The notes under the pieces were generated by a model, which worked only from the letters and a program-made list of their open reading frames with translations, had not been told where the DNA came from and ran no database searches. A stretch of DNA of 64,000 bases. It comes from Streptomyces aurantiacus JA 4570 (GTDB taxonomy: Bacteria; Actinomycetota; Actinomycetes; Streptomycetales; Streptomycetaceae). The stretch is taken from contig NZ_AOPZ01000109.1 of NCBI RefSeq assembly GCF_000414115.1, forward strand, positions 62,001-126,000. Direction: 5' to 3'. Position 1 is the first letter of the stretch. Each line of letters begins with the position of its first letter. Position numbers and translations under genes: made by a program. Of this stretch, positions 25,875 to 35,776 are shown in pieces.

Positions 25875-28756
25875 CGCGTCGTCCCCCCTCGCAGCTCGAC
25901 CAGGTCGGCCAGTTCGGCGTCGGTCAGCTCGGTGAGCGCCGACTCGCCGGAACCGAGGACGGCGTCGGCGAGTTCGCGCTTGCGCAGCAGCATCTCGGCG
26001 ATGCGGTCCTCGATGGTGCCCTCCGCGATCAGCCGGTGCACCTGCACGGGCTGTGTCTGGCCGATGCGGTAGGCGCGGTCGGTGGCCTGGGCCTCGACGG
26101 CGGGGTTCCACCACCGGTCGTAGTGCACGACATGCTCGGCCCGCGTGAGGTTGAGGCCCGTGCCCGCCGCCTTCAACGACAGAAGGAAGACCGGGACTTC
26201 GCGGTCCTGGAAGCGCCGGACCATCGTCTCGCGCGCGGGCACCGGAGTCCCGCCGTGGAGGAACTGCGAGGGGATGCCGCGGGACGACAGATGCTGTTCG
26301 ATGAGACGTGCCATCTGCACGTACTGCGTGAAGACGAGCACGCTCGCCTCCTCGGCGAGGATCGTGTCGAGCAGTTCGTCCAGGAGTTCCAGCTTCCCCG
26401 AGCGGCCCTTGATGCGGGGCTTGTCTTCCTTGAGGTACTGCGCGGGGTGGTTGCAGATCTGCTTCAGGCCGGTCAGCAGCTTGACGATCAGGCCGCGGCG
26501 GGCGAAACCGTCGGCTCCGGAGATCTCCGCCAGCGTCTCACGGACCACCGCTTCGTAGAGGCCCGCCTGTTCGGCGCTGAGGGAGACGGCGCGGTCGGTC
26601 TCCGTCTTCGGCGGCAGTTCGGGGGCGATGCCCGGGTCGGACTTGCGGCGGCGCAGCAAGAAGGGGCGCACCAGCTGGGAGAGCCGCTCGGCCGCAGCTG
26701 GATCGGTACCGCCTTCCACAGCTTGGGCGTAGCGGGTGCGGAAGGTGCCGAGCCTGCCGAGCAGCCCCGGGGTCGTCCAGTCGAGGATCGCCCACAGCTC
26801 GGAGAGGTTGTTCTCCACCGGGGTGCCGGTGAGTGCCACGCGCGCGCGTGCGCGGAGGGTGCGAAGCTGCTTTGCGGTGGCCGAGTACGGGTTCTTGACG
26901 TGCTGAGCCTCGTCGGCGACGACCATGCCCCAGCCGACCGCAGCGAGCCGCTCCGCGTCGAGCCGCATCGTTCCGTAGGTCGTCAGCACGAACTCGCCGT
27001 CCGCCAGGTCGTCCAGGCCACGCTGTGCCCCGTGGAAGCGGCGGACGGCCGTGCCGGGCGCGAACTTCTCGATCTCCCGCTGCCAGTTGCCCATGAGCGA
27101 GGTCGGACAGACGACGAGGGTGGGGCCCGCGGTCGTCTCGTCGCTCTGGCGGTGCAGATGCAGCGAGATCAGGGTGATGGTCTTGCCGAGCCCCATGTCG
27201 TCGGCGAGGCATCCGCCGAGCCCCAAAGACGTCATCCGGGCCAGCCAGTTGAGGCCCCGCAACTGGTAGTCGCGCAGGTCGGCGGCGAGCGCCGCGGGCT
27301 GCCCGACGGGGTCCATGCCCTCGGGATCCGCCAGGCGCTCACGCAGGGTCGCGAGCCAGCCCGTGGGTTCGACGTCGACGCGGCGGCCCTGCACCTCCGT
27401 TGTGCCGGTCAGCGCGGCGCTCAACGCGTCGATGGGGGTGACCTTGTGGTCCTGCTGAGTTCGGGCGCGCCGCGCCTCGTCGGGGTCGATGAGCACCCAC
27501 TGGTCGCGCAGGCGCACCACGGGCCGGCTGGCCTCCGCGAGGTGGTCGAGCTCCTCGCGGGTCAACTCCTGGTCGCCCAGCGCGAAGCGCCAGTTGAAGG
27601 CCAGCAGCGCGTCGGCGGAGAGGTGCGACGGCGCGTCCGACCCAAGCTTCCCCGGACCCTTCTCGCTGCCGCTGTCGGAGCCCTCGGGGTCGTCGGGGCC
27701 GATGACCGCGCGGGCGGTGAGGCTGCGGGCGAGTTCCCTGGGCCAGTGCACGTCCACGCCGGCCACGGCGAGCATGCGCGCCCCCTCGCCCAGAAGCTCG
27801 GTGACCTCCTCGTCGGCGAGCTCGATCGCGTCCGGCACGGGCGCCGAGAGGAGCGGCCCGAGGGGTGCCCACGCGCGCGTGGCGCGCCGCAGTGCCAGCA
27901 GGGAATCCATCCGGGCGCGCGGCCCGAACGCCCCGGCGGCGCCGGAACCGGCCCATACCTCGGCGGCGTCCGCGACGAGCGACGGGTCGCTGACGCTGTG
28001 GACCTGGACGACGGCCCGGAACGGCAGCCGGGTTTCCTCGGAGGTGTCCGACACGAGGCCGGGCACCTCGACACGCAGCGAGATCCGCACCCCGGCGTCG
28101 TGACCCGCGGCGACGTCGGTCGCCCAGGCGCGTTGTGCGGGCACGTGCTGGGGCTCCGGCGAGGCGAACGCTCGATGCCCGGCGGCCGCCACGGCTGCGG
28201 GGGAGCGGGGCAGCGTGTCGGCGACCGCGTCCAGGAACTGGCGCAGCAGTCGCTCCGGTGCCGGCAGTCGCGCCGGCGGGCCGGCGTCGAGGGGGACGGC
28301 ATGGGCGGCGGGCGGCATCGCGGCGGCGAGGTCGCGCAGCCTGCGCAGGTCCTCGGTGCTCAACGGGCCCGCGCGCCAGGCGTCGTGGTCGCTGTCGGTG
28401 AGTCCGGGCAACAGCAGTCCGCGGGCGGCCAGTTGCAGGGCGAGCACAGCCGCCGTGCCCCAGAACACGGCGGTGGGGTGCGCGCCGGACGCCGCCCTCG
28501 CGCGCGTGAGGACGGGCAGCGCGGCGCCGACCGGCAGCAGCGACGCCGGTACGACGCCGACGTGGATTCCGTCGGCGCCGGGCGTGGCGACGGTCAGCTC
28601 GCCGACGGTCGCCGATGTCGCCCCGGGCGGGGTGGCGCCGTCGGCCTGCCAGAACGCGACGTGACCCGTGCGCCCGGGGTCGCCGGGCACGAACACGACG
28701 GAGCAACGGGACAGTTCAGAGTTCTCGGAGGGGGTGACAGCGGAGAGCCTGTGCAC
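25871..28756 (-). CDS. SNF2-family DEAD/DEAH ATPase (HelZ-like)
   Basis: 961 residues from a GTG at 28756, the first usable in-frame start; a GAGGA lies about 13 bases upstream. The N-terminal about 470 residues are the SNF2_N-associated helical region found in bacterial proteins. The ATPase core follows: DYQLRGLNWL, Walker A DDMGLGKT, LVVCPTSLMGNW, DEAQ box VVADEAQHVKN, and LTGTPVENNLSELW. The second lobe has VLVFTQYVQMARLIE, LSLKAAGTGLNLT and DRAYRIGQTQPVQVHR. It is expected to translocate on duplex DNA and remodel bound protein. It is coupled to the SWIM gene downstream; the complex could act in repair, recombination or anti-phage defence, none shown here. Confidence 0.95.
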   Translation of the reverse strand: MHRLSAVTPSENSELSRCSVVFVPGDPGRTGHVAFWQADGATPPGATSATVGELTVATPGADGIHVGVVPASLLPVGAALPVLTRARAASGAHPTAVFWGTAAVLALQLAARGLLLPGLTDSDHDAWRAGPLSTEDLRRLRDLAAAMPPAAHAVPLDAGPPARLPAPERLLRQFLDAVADTLPRSPAAVAAAGHRAFASPEPQHVPAQRAWATDVAAGHDAGVRISLRVEVPGLVSDTSEETRLPFRAVVQVHSVSDPSLVADAAEVWAGSGAAGAFGPRARMDSLLALRRATRAWAPLGPLLSAPVPDAIELADEEVTELLGEGARMLAVAGVDVHWPRELARSLTARAVIGPDDPEGSDSGSEKGPGKLGSDAPSHLSADALLAFNWRFALGDQELTREELDHLAEASRPVVRLRDQWVLIDPDEARRARTQQDHKVTPIDALSAALTGTTEVQGRRVDVEPTGWLATLRERLADPEGMDPVGQPAALAADLRDYQLRGLNWLARMTSLGLGGCLADDMGLGKTITLISLHLHRQSDETTAGPTLVVCPTSLMGNWQREIEKFAPGTAVRRFHGAQRGLDDLADGEFVLTTYGTMRLDAERLAAVGWGMVVADEAQHVKNPYSATAKQLRTLRARARVALTGTPVENNLSELWAILDWTTPGLLGRLGTFRTRYAQAVEGGTDPAAAERLSQLVRPFLLRRRKSDPGIAPELPPKTETDRAVSLSAEQAGLYEAVVRETLAEISGADGFARRGLIVKLLTGLKQICNHPAQYLKEDKPRIKGRSGKLELLDELLDTILAEEASVLVFTQYVQMARLIEQHLSSRGIPSQFLHGGTPVPARETMVRRFQDREVPVFLLSLKAAGTGLNLTRAEHVVHYDRWWNPAVEAQATDRAYRIGQTQPVQVHRLIAEGTIEDRIAEMLLRKRELADAVLGSGESALTELTDAELADLVELRGGTTR

Positions 28757-29030
28757 AGCGATGGCGCATTCCTCAAGTTTGACTAATGAGACCGGAGCGC
28801 CCGAGGATACATCGCGATCTCTCTCCTGAGGGTCGCCTATGGGGTGATCTGACTCACTCTCCGGAAGAGGGCTCGGCGCCCCTCCGTGCGGGCGGGGTGT
28901 ACCCAGCACCCCTCTGCGCGGGCGCTTCCCCCCGGCTGAACACGGGTGGTGGCGCCATGGTTGCCGAAGGTCACAGATCCGTACGTTTTCTGAGGTCAGC
29001 GCATCCTCACGGAGACCGGAGACCCTCGCC

Positions 29031-30098
29031 ATGCCCCAGGCTGCCGCAGCCGTCGCGGAACGCCCCACTGATGTCACCGCACGGCACCCCGCTCGGCACC
29101 CCTCCGGGAGCGACTTCGCGCCGCTCCTGCGCACCATCAAGAACCGGGGGCTGCTCGACCGGCGCACGGGCTGGTACGCGCGCAGCATGGCTGTCAATGC
29201 CACAGCCCTGGTGGGCGTGTGCACGGGCTTGTTCGCCCTCGGGCACACCTGGTGGGTGCTGCTCCTGGCGCCCGTGCTCTCCGTGTTGTGCGCCCGCACC
29301 GCCTTCATCGGACACGATGCCGGGCACGCCCAAATAACCGGCAACCGCGCGGTGGCGCGTCTCATCGGCCTCGTCCACGGCAACCTGCTCCTGGGCATGA
29401 GCGTCGGCTGGTGGAACGACAAGCACAACCGGCACCACGCCAACCCCAACCACATCGAGAAGGACCCCGATGTCGCCGCCGACATCCTGGTGTTCACCGC
29501 GAAGCAGGCCAGGCTCCGCGCCGGCTTCCGCAGCTGGCTCACCCGCAACCAGGCGTGGTTGTTCTTCCCCCTGACACTGCTGCAAGGCATCGCCATGAAG
29601 GTCTACGGCTTCCGCGACCTGCGCCGTCAGAGCCCGCGCGAACGAGCCGTCGAAGGCCCCCTCCTGGTGGTGCATCTCGTGGGCTACGTGACACTTCTGC
29701 TGACCGCGATGCCACTGGGCCACGCGCTCGCTTTCGCCGCCCTCCACCAGGCACTTTTCGGCCTGCATCTGGGCATGGCCTTCGCCCCCAACCACAAGGG
29801 CATGGAGATGCCCGACCCCGGCGGCGAGCGCTGGGGCCACCTGAAGCGGCAGGTCCTCACCTCCCGGAACATCCGCGGCGGCGCCCTCACCGACTGGCTC
29901 CTCGGCGGACTGAACTACCAGATCGAGCACCACCTGTTCCCGAGCATGCCCCGGCCGCATCTGCGGCTGGCCCAGCCCTTGGTCCGCGCGCACTGTCATG
30001 CTGTGGGTATGTCTTACGCGGAGACCGGGCCCGTCGACTCCTACCGGCAGGTCCTTCGCCACATGCACGAGGTGGGCGAACCTCTCAGGGTCGAGTAA
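29031..30098 (+). CDS. Membrane fatty acid desaturase
   Basis: 355 residues with all three histidine boxes of the membrane di-iron family: HDAGH (95-99), HNRHH (132-136) and QIEHHLFPSMPRPH near the C-terminus. Hydrophobic hairpins lie at about 55-90 and 215-245. ATG start with GGAG about nine bases upstream. The Gln in QxxHH is the feature of front-end/linoleoyl-CoA-type desaturases, though no cytochrome b5 domain is fused. It inserts a double bond into acyl chains using O2 and external electrons, altering membrane fluidity. A nested hairpin ends the transcript, so the small gene after it may have its own signals. Confidence 0.93.
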   Translation: MPQAAAAVAERPTDVTARHPARHPSGSDFAPLLRTIKNRGLLDRRTGWYARSMAVNATALVGVCTGLFALGHTWWVLLLAPVLSVLCARTAFIGHDAGHAQITGNRAVARLIGLVHGNLLLGMSVGWWNDKHNRHHANPNHIEKDPDVAADILVFTAKQARLRAGFRSWLTRNQAWLFFPLTLLQGIAMKVYGFRDLRRQSPRERAVEGPLLVVHLVGYVTLLLTAMPLGHALAFAALHQALFGLHLGMAFAPNHKGMEMPDPGGERWGHLKRQVLTSRNIRGGALTDWLLGGLNYQIEHHLFPSMPRPHLRLAQPLVRAHCHAVGMSYAETGPVDSYRQVLRHMHEVGEPLRVE

Positions 30099-30111
30099 GG
30101 GTCGTACGTCA

Positions 30112-30157
30112 GGGATCGGTCAGGGTCGCGCCCCGGAACTGGGCGCGGTCCGATCCC
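30112..30157 (+). terminator. Nested hairpin after desaturase gene
   Basis: Outer arms GGGATCGG (30112-30119) and CCGATCCC (30150-30157), inner arms CGCGCCC (30127-30133) and GGGCGCG (30141-30147). It starts 14 bp past the desaturase stop. Confidence 0.75.
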
Positions 30158-30204
30158 GTTTCTCAAGACAGAGAGCGGCACCAGCCGTGAAGGAGGCGAC
30201 GGAC

Positions 30205-30387
30205 ATGTCGAAGAAGGCGAAGATCGCCGCGGGAGGCGTGGCGGCAGGGCTCATCCTGTTGATCTGGTTGCCCTGGTGGGTCGCGTTCCTGATCGTGCTC
30301 GGCGTCCCGGCGGCGGCCTATCTGACGCTCGACTCCGGGCAGCGGCGCAGGCTGCGCCGCGTCACCCGCAAGGAGCTCGGCCGCTGA
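30205..30387 (+). CDS. 60-residue two-helix membrane protein
   Basis: The ATG at 30205 has AAGGAGG eight bases upstream, a strong ribosome site that decides the start. Two hydrophobic helices (IAAGGVAAGLILLIWL and WWVAFLIVLGVPAAAYL) are joined by a proline turn. A basic tail (RRRLRRVTRKELGR) should remain in the cytoplasm. No family is recognised. It follows the desaturase on the same strand, but a hairpin lies between them, so co-expression is uncertain. Confidence 0.8.
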   Translation: MSKKAKIAAGGVAAGLILLIWLPWWVAFLIVLGVPAAAYLTLDSGQRRRLRRVTRKELGR

Positions 30388-30769
30388 GCCGCCACGGCTC
30401 ACCGACCAGGCAAGGGACTCGGCCGAAGGCCAGCAGCCTGAGCCCACGAAGGCCCCGGGGTCCCGGGGCCAAGAAGATCACGCACCCCGCGCGACCACCC
30501 CGCACCCCGACCAGGACCACGCGGCGCCCGCGGAGCAGCCAGATGCCGTCCCGCGGGCGGATGCAGGAAGAGCCGTGCTGAGCGGGCGGACTCATGCGGA
30601 GCGGAAAGACCCGTGCCAGGCGGCAAGGCCCATGCCGACCGGGAAGACCCATGCGGACCAGAGGAACCCGTGTGGATCGGAAAACCCATTGCGACGGCGG
30701 ACGCCCGCCCGTGACCATGTCGTCCATGACTTCCGGAAAGGAGGCCCAGCGATCCCACGGTGATCGCTG
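30388..30769. other. Gene-free 382-bp interval holding a tandem repeat
   Basis: It lies between the small membrane protein and the HEAT-like gene, both on the plus strand. Its middle is the 19-bp tandem array listed separately. An AAAGGAGG sequence near 30738 is about 25 bp from the next start and too far to serve it. No promoter is obvious. Confidence 0.5.
30572..30703. repeat. Degenerate 19-bp tandem repeat, seven units
   Basis: Units start at 30572, 30591, 30610, 30629, 30648, 30667 (18 bp) and 30685. The recurring core is CCCATGCGGACCGGAAGA with substitutions. The period is not a multiple of three and no ribosome site precedes it, so it is probably not coding. It ends about 66 bp before the HEAT-like gene start. 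Confidence 0.8.
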
Positions 30770-33700
30770 ATGGCCCGATACGACGCGCCCCAGCCGCACA
30801 CGCCGCAGTCCCCGACCCCGCCCCGGAGCGCTCCCGCGCCCCTGACCGCGGCCTGGCTCAGAGCCCACTTCGACCCCCTTCCCTTCCCGGCCCGGATGAG
30901 CGCCCTCGCGCGCTATGCCCGGGCCCTGGCCCCGCCCGCGTACGCCGCCCTGCACCGAACCCTCGACGCCGGGACCTCGGACGAACGCCACACAGCCCTC
31001 TTCCTCGCCGTCGCCCGCCGCGACCTCACCGCGGTCGCCACCGCACTGACCGACCCTCTGCTGCGCCGCCGTGCCCTCTCCGCGGCCATCCGGCTGCCCG
31101 TGGACACCAAGGCCCTGGAACAGCTCGCGCTGAGCCCCGTCGCCGCGGCACGGCACGAGACGTACCGCGTCTTGCGACTCAGCCGCCGCGACACCCTCGC
31201 CGGACAACTTCTGCCCACCGTGCACGAGCGGTTCGGAGCCCGGGAAGCGGCCCTCCTCCTGCCCGCGTGCCCCACCGAAACCGTCGCCGCCTGGCTGCCC
31301 CGCCTCGACCCTCCCCAGGGCGTGCTCCACGCCCTGGCCCGCACCGCCCCAGTGCCGTTGGCGCACCTGATAACCGCGCGCCTGCAAGACGCCACCGACC
31401 ACCACCGCCACCGGCTCACGCGCGGCTACCGGGCACTCGCGAGCCTCGCGGCGCGACGCGATCCCGAGGCCGCCCTGCTGCTCCTGAAGGAAGAGCCCAA
31501 CCTCCTCACCGGCGCGGCCGTCCGCATCCTGCTGCGACGCCCCGCCCAGATGCTCGACGTGCTGCGTGCCGCGCCGCCCAACCCCGACGGAACACCCCTC
31601 GAGGTCACGCTGCCCGCAGGACCGCTGCCACCCGCCGGGCGGCGCGCCCTGCGCACACTGCCGCCCGCCGACCTGGCCGAACTCGCACGGCGCTGCCCGG
31701 CGGCGCGCGCCCGCCTGGGCAGCCAGGGACGCCTGGACGTCACTCCGGACGGCCTGCTCGCGCTGCTGCCCGTACCGGAACGCGGCCGCCTCGTGGCGGA
31801 ACGTACAGCGCGGTCGCGTGCCGTGTACGGCATCCCGCTGCCCACGCTCGCCGCACTGGAGCCGACCGACCGGACCCGCGTCGTCCGGCCTCTGCTGAAG
31901 CGGACACGCCGCGACTTGGCCGTGTCCCGGCTCGCCACCGTCCTCCCGCTCGCCGAGGGCGAACCGCTCCTGCGCGCCCTCACCGAGCGGCACCGATCCC
32001 ATCTCCGAGCCCTGGCCTGACCCGCGCTGCTCGCCTGCGCCGAACTCGAGGGCGACCCGGACGAGTTCGCGCGCATCGCGACCGACTGCGAGCGAGCCTG
32101 GCACGACCAGGACGAAGTACGCCGCGCTGCCTTGGAACAACTCGCGGGCGCCCCCGCGCGCCTGCTCGCCGCGCTGCCGGACCGCGTGCTCCGTGACGCG
32201 GTCCTCACCACCGTCCAGTCCCGCGACTCCACCTCACGCACCCTGGGCGCAGCCGAGACCCTGCTGCGCCGCGTCACCCACCTTGCGGCGGTCGGCGGCA
32301 GCGGGAGCCGGACCGCGCACACCGTGGAACTCCTCTGCCAGGTGGTCTGCGACCCCCGCTCCGGCGGACCCGTCCGCCCTCTGACCCTCGACGAATCGAC
32401 GGCGCGTGCCGTCTGGAACGCCACACGCCCGCACGCCCGCACGCATGCGGAAACCCGCACCTGCCTGGCCGAACTCCTGGCACCGCACCTGGCCGCCCTG
32501 CCCGAACTCGACGCGCTGGTACGGCACACGGCGGTCGAGGGTGACGACCCGGACCTCGCGGCCCGCGCCGCGGCCGCATGGGTGGCACCGGCCGGCGTCC
32601 GCGAACAGCGCACCGCCGAACTGATCGGCATCGACGCCTCGTTCGCGGCCGTGCCCCTGATCCTGCGCACGGCCACCACTCGCCGCACCGACCTCATGCA
32701 CGACATCCTGACGGCCGCCCAGCAAGGCATGAAGGGCCGCGTGCGCCCACGCCCCACCCCTTGGACCCCCAGGCTGAGCCCAGCAACCACCGGCCGCTGG
32801 CTCCCCGAACAGCGCCACGCATGGGGCCTGCACCACGCCCGCGTGGCGCAGGACGGCCAAGCCGCCCTGCGCACGCGCGCCGACGCGGTCGCGTATCTCA
32901 ACGACACGCGGTTGCTCGCCGCCCTGGCCGACTCCGCGCCCCAGCCGGTCGCCGCCGCGGCTCTCATCGCGCTCGGCCCGGCCACCGGCACGCTGCGGGC
33001 CGACCGGTCCGCGGCCCACGACAGCGTGACTCCGGAGCAGGAACCGCTCCGTGACCTCCTGCTGCGCCACGCAGCGACGGGGGGTGTACGCGGACGCGCA
33101 GCCATGGCCGCCCTGCGGGGTCTCCTGGACACCCTGCCCGACAGCGAGGCAATCGGCTTGCTCACGCCCGTGGCCTGCGCGCCGGACGCTCCGGTCGGCT
33201 CTCGCAAGGAAGCCGCACGAGCGCTGGGAACGCTCACTGATGAAGCCGCGTTCGCCGCCCTTGTCGCGGTCTGGGACGCACCCGGGCAGCATCGCGACGT
33301 GCATGCCGTCGTGGCCCGGCTGCTGCTTGCCGCCATCGACCGCCCGGAGATGGCCGATCGACTGACCAGGGGAGTCGCGGAGCCCGCTGTCCGGGATGCC
33401 ATCATCCACGCGCGCGTGGGGCCTGTGCCCGACTCCGCGTCCGCCGCCTACCGTTCCTTCCTCGCGCGCCTAGTACGCGAGGGCGGCGACGACACCGTCG
33501 TCGCCGCGTGCCGGGTCCTGCCGGGATGGCTCACTCCGGAGTCCGGCGACGCGATGCGGGCCGTGGCGGACCTTGTCGTCGATCCAGGGCGCGGCCTGCG
33601 CCTGCGGAGCGTCGCGGCACAGGAGTTGGCGCACTTCCCGCCCGGGCCGGTCGCCGAGTCCGTCCTCACGAATGTTTTCCGTGCGCTCCAAGGACGGGCG

Positions 33701-34210
33701 GGCCAGCAGGACCCACAGGTGCGGGCCGACGCGCTGCGCCGTCTCGCGGGCGTCGCCGGCGCACTGCGGGTGCGGCGGGGCCCGGCCGCAACCCTGCCCG
33801 CCGCCGACGCACTCGCTGCGACCCTGCACACCGTCGGTTTGGCGCGCGAGGCGGCCCGTCTCCTGTGGGAGGCGTCGCTCGCCGCCCTGCGGCACGGACA
33901 GTACGACCCGGAGCGCTGGGAGAAGTTGCTGCTCCTGGTCGAGGAGCGGCCCGACCGCCTGCCCCATGGGAGCGACCTGTATCTCGACATCGATGGCCCA
34001 CGCGCGCGGGAGGCCCTGCTTGCCGCTGCCCGCATGCTGCGTGAACGCGGCACTCCCGTCGCGGGAGTGATGGCCCTCGCGCTGGTGAGCGCGGCAGGGC
34101 AGACGATCTCGTCGGAGCAGACGTGGCGCGATGAACTCTCCGCCCTGCGTGGCCACACGGACCCCGACACAGCTGCGGCCGCGCTCCTTGTGGAGGCGAA
34201 GCGGGGCTGA
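30770..34210 (+). pseudogene. Large HEAT-like helical repeat protein interrupted by an in-frame TGA
   Basis: A single frame of 1146 codons contains one TGA (32018-32020) at codon 417. Before it are 416 residues starting MARYDAPQPH. After it the same frame continues with matching character (PALLACAELEGDPDEF, then CERAWHDQDEVRRAALEQLA) to the stop at 34210. There is no frameshift, and no ATG or ribosome site for a second gene; the only nearby start is a TTG inside the repeat. The protein is almost entirely Ala/Leu/Arg-rich helical pairs (for example DEAAFAALVAVWDAPGQH), like HEAT repeats, with no catalytic motif. TGG to TGA, or CGA to TGA, is the simplest explanation. It is scored as a nonsense-disrupted gene; an error in the sequence is equally possible. 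Confidence 0.85.
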
Positions 34211-34337
34211 CGGCAGGGCAGATGAAACGGCCTGACAGCCGAGGCGTAACGCAGCTGAACGGACGCCTTCGAAGGGGCGCCGGGGCACCACTCGGCGGAC
34301 AAGCGAAACCCGCCCGCGGACGAGCGGGACGCGTGCC

Positions 34338-35237
34338 TCAGGCCGGGCGCACGGCCATCTGGTCGAGCGCTTCGAGCAGCCCCGGCAACTCGGGCCCGCG
34401 CCCCACCGGCAGCACCTCTCCGGGCTCCTCGTCGAGCAGGACGAACGCGATGTCGTCGGTCCTGGCGACCATGGACCAGCCAGGGCCGTCGGCACGCAAG
34501 GTGCGCGCCTCACCGGACGCGAACGACGACCGCACCCGCCCGAGCGGCGGGGGCGTGTCCACGTAGGCACGCACCTCCGCGAGGACACGTCGTACGCCGG
34601 TCAACGGCTCGGATGTCGGGCCCTCGGTGCTCTCCTCGCCGACGGTGGGTTCTGGCCGCGTGCCGTCAGAGGGCCCGGCCTCCTCGGCGCCGCCGTCCGT
34701 GGTGAAGAAGTCCGCGTCGTCGATCTGCTCGCGCCACGCCGCCCACTGGAGGGCTATCTCGTCGGCGCCCAGCCGGCGCTGGGCGGGCCCCCATGTGTCC
34801 GACTGGGGTGGGGCGAGCGGGGCCAGGTCCGGCTGCTCGGGATCCGGTGCGGGGTCGTGCGGCGCGGGCACCCCAGGGGCCGCCACCGCCACCGCGAGTG
34901 GCCACCCGGGCAGCGCGGCGACCACGGTGCGTTCACCGGGCGACAGGTCGTACTCCATGCCGCAGTCCCACGAGGCGATCGCCACAGCGACGAGGGACAC
35001 GTCATCGGTGACGACGGTCCAGCGCGCACCGGCGCTGTCCTGGCCGAGCACCAGCCCGTAGCCGGCGGCCAGCGGGGGCAGCCCCAGGGCCGCACACGCT
35101 TCCGGGTAGTCGTCGCCGAGCACGCTGGGGAACTTCGCGGGCGTCAGAAGGACCGCCGTCAGTACGTACAGCGCGTCGTCGTCGATGGCGACGGCGTCGT
35201 CCGTCCCGGCCATGCCGGCCTCCCCCTCACTGGCCAC
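34338..35237 (-). CDS. Uncharacterised acidic protein
   Basis: 299 residues. GTG at 35237 with GGAGG five bases upstream; an ATG at 35213 also has GAGG and would remove eight residues. The N-terminal half has aromatic/hydrophobic strands (WTVVTDDVSLVAVAIASWDCGMEYDL, in two pieces). A Pro/Asp/Glu-rich linker follows, then a second folded part (RTDDIAFVLLDEEPGEVLP near the end). No signal peptide or membrane helix is seen. It may be two copies of one small fold, each reading a value from the cell, but I do not recognise the family. It converges on the broken HEAT-like gene. Confidence 0.7.
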   Translation of the reverse strand: MASEGEAGMAGTDDAVAIDDDALYVLTAVLLTPAKFPSVLGDDYPEACAALGLPPLAAGYGLVLGQDSAGARWTVVTDDVSLVAVAIASWDCGMEYDLSPGERTVVAALPGWPLAVAVAAPGVPAPHDPAPDPEQPDLAPLAPPQSDTWGPAQRRLGADEIALQWAAWREQIDDADFFTTDGGAEEAGPSDGTRPEPTVGEESTEGPTSEPLTGVRRVLAEVRAYVDTPPPLGRVRSSFASGEARTLRADGPGWSMVARTDDIAFVLLDEEPGEVLPVGRGPELPGLLEALDQMAVRPA

Positions 35238-35407
35238 TTCATCCTCCGTCGGCGCACCCTAACCACTGGTCCATGAAGTCGTCGAGAGGTGGATGACCAG
35301 GAAAATCCGCTCGTACGCCGCCGGAGCCACCGCCCGCGCTCCCTGTCATGCCCAGTGCGCGTTCGCACTTCGTCTGTCTGTCGTGCCGCGCGTCCTTCTG
35401 GCGGATG

Positions 35408-35704
35408 TCACGCGGCAGGCAGGCCGAGGAGCGTACGTGCCACGTCGCGCGGTGACTCGTCGTGCTCCCGGGCGAGCGCGATGACGGCACGGCAGGCGAG
35501 TTCGCTCACGCCGAAGGACAGCGCCTCCGGAGACACCCATCCCGCGGCCTCGTCGACCCGGTCCTGATCGTCCTCGGCGCACGCCGCCACATAGACGGCG
35601 GCCGCCTCGAAGAGGTTGTGCGGGCGCGGCTTTTCCGGCTGCGCCGCCTTGTCCGTACGCGCCTGGTCGCCCCTGCGCCACAGCCTGCGGATTCGGTCGA
35701 ACAT
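35408..35704 (-). CDS. Small helical protein of unknown function
   Basis: 98 residues. The ATG at 35704 has AAGG eight bases upstream. The N-terminus is basic (MFDRIRRLWRRGDQAR), followed by a helical, acidic/Ala-rich domain (NLFEAAAVYVAACAEDDQDRV ... LACRAVIALAREHDESPRDVA). Two Cys are present but no metal motif. The amphipathic basic start could touch membrane or nucleic acid. It is divergent from the MpaB-like gene across about 70 bp. Confidence 0.65.
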   Translation of the reverse strand: MFDRIRRLWRRGDQARTDKAAQPEKPRPHNLFEAAAVYVAACAEDDQDRVDEAAGWVSPEALSFGVSELACRAVIALAREHDESPRDVARTLLGLPAA

Positions 35705-35776
35705 CTGGACCGCCTTCCCCCGAGTGGATCCCTCCGCTACCCGGCTCATCTCCAGTTCCCCAACGTAGAGTTGGAG

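Noticed and set aside
25679-28786. 1035-codon plus-strand open frame
   Set aside because: Antisense to the SNF2 gene, whose helicase motifs are complete. The plus-strand translation has no motif.
30760-32196. 478-codon plus-strand frame overlapping the HEAT-like gene
   Set aside because: Arg/Pro-rich translation typical of a shifted frame; the helical-repeat frame beginning at 30770 is coherent.
32132-34210. Treating the second half of the HEAT-like protein as its own gene
   Set aside because: Its only start is a TTG inside the repeat without a ribosome site, and the 37 codons between the TGA and this point are also protein-like in the same frame.
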